From NCBI RefSeq assembly GCF_000220705.2, contig NZ_CP023202.1, forward strand, positions 6,478,501 through 6,542,500: 64,000 nt of DNA, read 5' to 3'. The notes under the pieces are model-generated. The model saw only the letters and a list, made by a program, of their open reading frames with translations. It was not told where the DNA came from and did not search any database. Positions 62,586 to 64,000 of this stretch are shown here, in pieces. Each line of letters starts with the position of its first letter. Position 1 is the first letter of the stretch. The DNA comes from Streptomyces xinghaiensis S187 (GTDB lineage: Bacteria; Actinomycetota; Actinomycetes; Streptomycetales; Streptomycetaceae). A program made the translations under genes and the position numbers.

Positions 62586-63893
62586 TCAGGCCCCGGCTTC
62601 CGGGCCGCTGCCCGTACCCGCCCCGGCCGCCGCCGCGCCCGTACCCGCTTCGGACACGGATGCCCCGGCCGCCCCGGCCCCGGCTTCCGTGCCCGGCCGG
62701 AGCACCGTGCGGATGTAGTCCTCCACGGTGGCCTCCAGGCCCACGTCGTGCCCCGCGCGCTCCGACATCAGCCAGCGGTGCTCCAGCAGCTCGTGGTAGA
62801 TCTGCGCGATGTCGGCCGAGCCGCGCAGCTCGCGCGGGACCAGGCGGACGGCGGGCCGGAACACGTCCCGCACCCAGCGGTGGGCCAGCACCTCGGGACG
62901 CGCGCCGAGCGGGTCGCCCGGCGCGTAGTCGTCCTGCGAGACCATCCAGGTCTCCAGATCGCGCAGCAGGCTGCGAGCCTGGTTCTCCTCGGCGTCCATG
63001 CCCGTCAGCCGGAGCAGCTGCCGCTGGTGGTGGCCGGCGTCGACGACCTTGGGGAGGAACGTCACCGCGTCGCCCTCGGGGGTCGCCTGGATCTGCATCT
63101 CCGCCACGTCGAAGCCGAGGTCGTTGAGGCGGCGGATGCGGCGGTCGATGTAGTGGCGCTTGGCGAGCGGGTACACCGACTGGCGGGTCAGCTCGTGCCA
63201 CAGCTCGCCGTACCGCTCGGCGATGGCCGTGCCGAACTCCACCGGGTCCACCGAGGGGTGCAGGGAGCCACCCGCCTCCAGGTCCATCAGCTCGCCGGAT
63301 ATGTTCACCCGGGCGATCTCCAGGTCGTACTCCCGCTGCCCGCGGCTGAGCTGGGGCCGGAGCTGCCCCGTCTCGGCGTCGACGAGGTACGCGGCGTACT
63401 CGCCCGCGTCGCGCCGGAAGAGGGTGTTGGAGAGCGAGCAGTCGCCCCACGCGAAGCCGCTGAGGTGGAGGCGGACGAGGAGGACGGCGAGCGCGTCCAG
63501 CAGCCGGTTGATGGTGCCGGGACGCATCGTCGTCTCGAACATCGAGCGGTACGGCAGCGAGCCGTCCAGATGCCGGGTGATGAGGACGGGCTCCAGCGGC
63601 TCGCCCTGCGCGTCCCTCCGCCCGGTGACCACCGCGAGCGCGTCGACGGCGGGGACGGCGAGCCGGTCCAGGTCCCGCAGCAGCTCGTACTCCCGTACGG
63701 CCGCCCACTCGCCGACCTCCTTGACGGCGACCACCTCGTCGCCCGCCCGGGCGAACCGCACCACATGGCGGGAGATACCGCGCGGCAGCGCGACCAGGTG
63801 CTCGTCCGGCCACTCCTCCAGCGGCACGCTCCACGGCAGATCGAGGAGGTCGGCGGGGTGCTCGGGGGAGGTCGCGGTGATCTGGAGTTCCAT
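62586..63893 (-). CDS. DUF4032/kinase-fold protein
   Basis: The protein is 435 aa from the ATG at 63893. Residues 35-180 have a protein-kinase-like (WaaP/Kdo-kinase) pattern: EVVAVKEV with K58, and the catalytic loop FAWGDCSLSNTLFRRD with D151 and N156, then YLVDAETGQ with D172 in place of DFG. The DUF4032 part follows (YPLAKRHYIDRRIRRLNDLG). The C-terminal 40 residues are a Gly/Ala/Ser-rich tail. Metal and ATP residues are conserved, so it may be an active kinase; the substrate is unknown. It is widespread in actinobacteria. Confidence 0.88.
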   Translation of the reverse strand: MELQITATSPEHPADLLDLPWSVPLEEWPDEHLVALPRGISRHVVRFARAGDEVVAVKEVGEWAAVREYELLRDLDRLAVPAVDALAVVTGRRDAQGEPLEPVLITRHLDGSLPYRSMFETTMRPGTINRLLDALAVLLVRLHLSGFAWGDCSLSNTLFRRDAGEYAAYLVDAETGQLRPQLSRGQREYDLEIARVNISGELMDLEAGGSLHPSVDPVEFGTAIAERYGELWHELTRQSVYPLAKRHYIDRRIRRLNDLGFDVAEMQIQATPEGDAVTFLPKVVDAGHHQRQLLRLTGMDAEENQARSLLRDLETWMVSQDDYAPGDPLGARPEVLAHRWVRDVFRPAVRLVPRELRGSADIAQIYHELLEHRWLMSERAGHDVGLEATVEDYIRTVLRPGTEAGAGAAGASVSEAGTGAAAAGAGTGSGPEAGA

Positions 63894-63972
63894 GGGCCCA
63901 GTCTGCGGCAGGCCGGCGGCGCGCGGGGAGGGCCGGGGTCCCGGCCGTCCCGGAGGGAGGGCCGGCGGCTCG

Positions 63973-64000
63973 CTACGAGCCCCGGTACAGCCGGTCGAGA
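63973..64000 (-). CDS. C-terminal end of a further minus-strand gene (cut by the window edge)
   Basis: The last codons read LDRLYRGS followed by TAG. The remainder lies beyond the window, so the product cannot be named. Spacing of 79 bp to the DUF4032 start allows co-transcription with that gene. Confidence 0.35.

Overview
This window is a stretch of linear actinobacterial chromosome, almost certainly Streptomyces or a close relative. GC is very high with GTG and ATG starts. It has an Xre/DUF397/HATPase trio, Tat- and Sec-exported proteins, rare TTA leucine codons, and an IS3 element. There are no rRNA or tRNA genes and no CRISPR array. Three segments have visibly lower GC and look acquired: about 2.1-2.7 kb, 4.0-7.3 kb and 10.4-11.6 kb.

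Left part (1-12.6 kb), accessory. It contains an edge-truncated I36-type secreted inhibitor, an HTH/membrane/peptidoglycan-binding/lysozyme-like fusion, and an orphan Imm35/YrhB protein. An intact IS3 element (2717-4001, 4-bp target duplication) follows. Next to it lies the most interesting locus, 4139-7322. A 24-codon peptide gene with a strong Shine-Dalgarno and a C-terminal Asn is divergent from a tightly coupled operon. That operon encodes an RRE-E1 (ThiF/MccB-like) enzyme, an M50 membrane metalloprotease with its own PqqD-like domain, and a DUF6879 protein. I read this as a candidate RiPP system related in logic to microcin C. After it come an endonuclease/phosphatase-fold protein, a secreted beta-trefoil protein, a decayed IS1380 transposase and a Tat-exported amidohydrolase that lacks one metal ligand.

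Middle part (11.7-31.7 kb), metabolic and regulatory. An AraC regulator is divergent from a cytoplasmic PaoABC-type molybdenum aldehyde dehydrogenase with an XdhC maturation protein. Then follow an epimerase, the Xre/DUF397/HATPase set, a GNAT, an esterase, an SDR/LysR divergon with a T-N11-A operator, an LLM oxidoreductase, and an aldo/keto reductase divergent from a TetR with twin operators. An inositol-phosphatase-like protein, OsmC, a VapBC-type toxin-antitoxin, a pirin and a small acetyltransferase complete this part.

Right part (31.8-57.6 kb) resembles a hypoxia/dormancy island, functionally parallel to the mycobacterial DosR regulon. It holds two flavodoxin-like proteins, two CBS-BON proteins, a GNAT/acyl-CoA-synthetase fusion (PatA-like), pyruvate formate-lyase with its activase, four universal stress proteins, an Acg-type nitroreductase and an HTH-PPOX protein. 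It also has a ribosome-hibernation-like protein, a CtpF-like P-type ATPase, and an operon of a second (P2C-like) ATPase with two TrkA-type proteins. A recurring palindrome, GGGCC-N4-GGCCC, sits upstream of several of these genes and is a good candidate for the shared response-regulator box.

The right end carries a lipoprotein, a DUF2795 protein, a secreted FG-GAP protein, an MMPL transporter, a second HTH-PPOX paralogue, a DUF4032 kinase-like protein and the last codons of one more gene.
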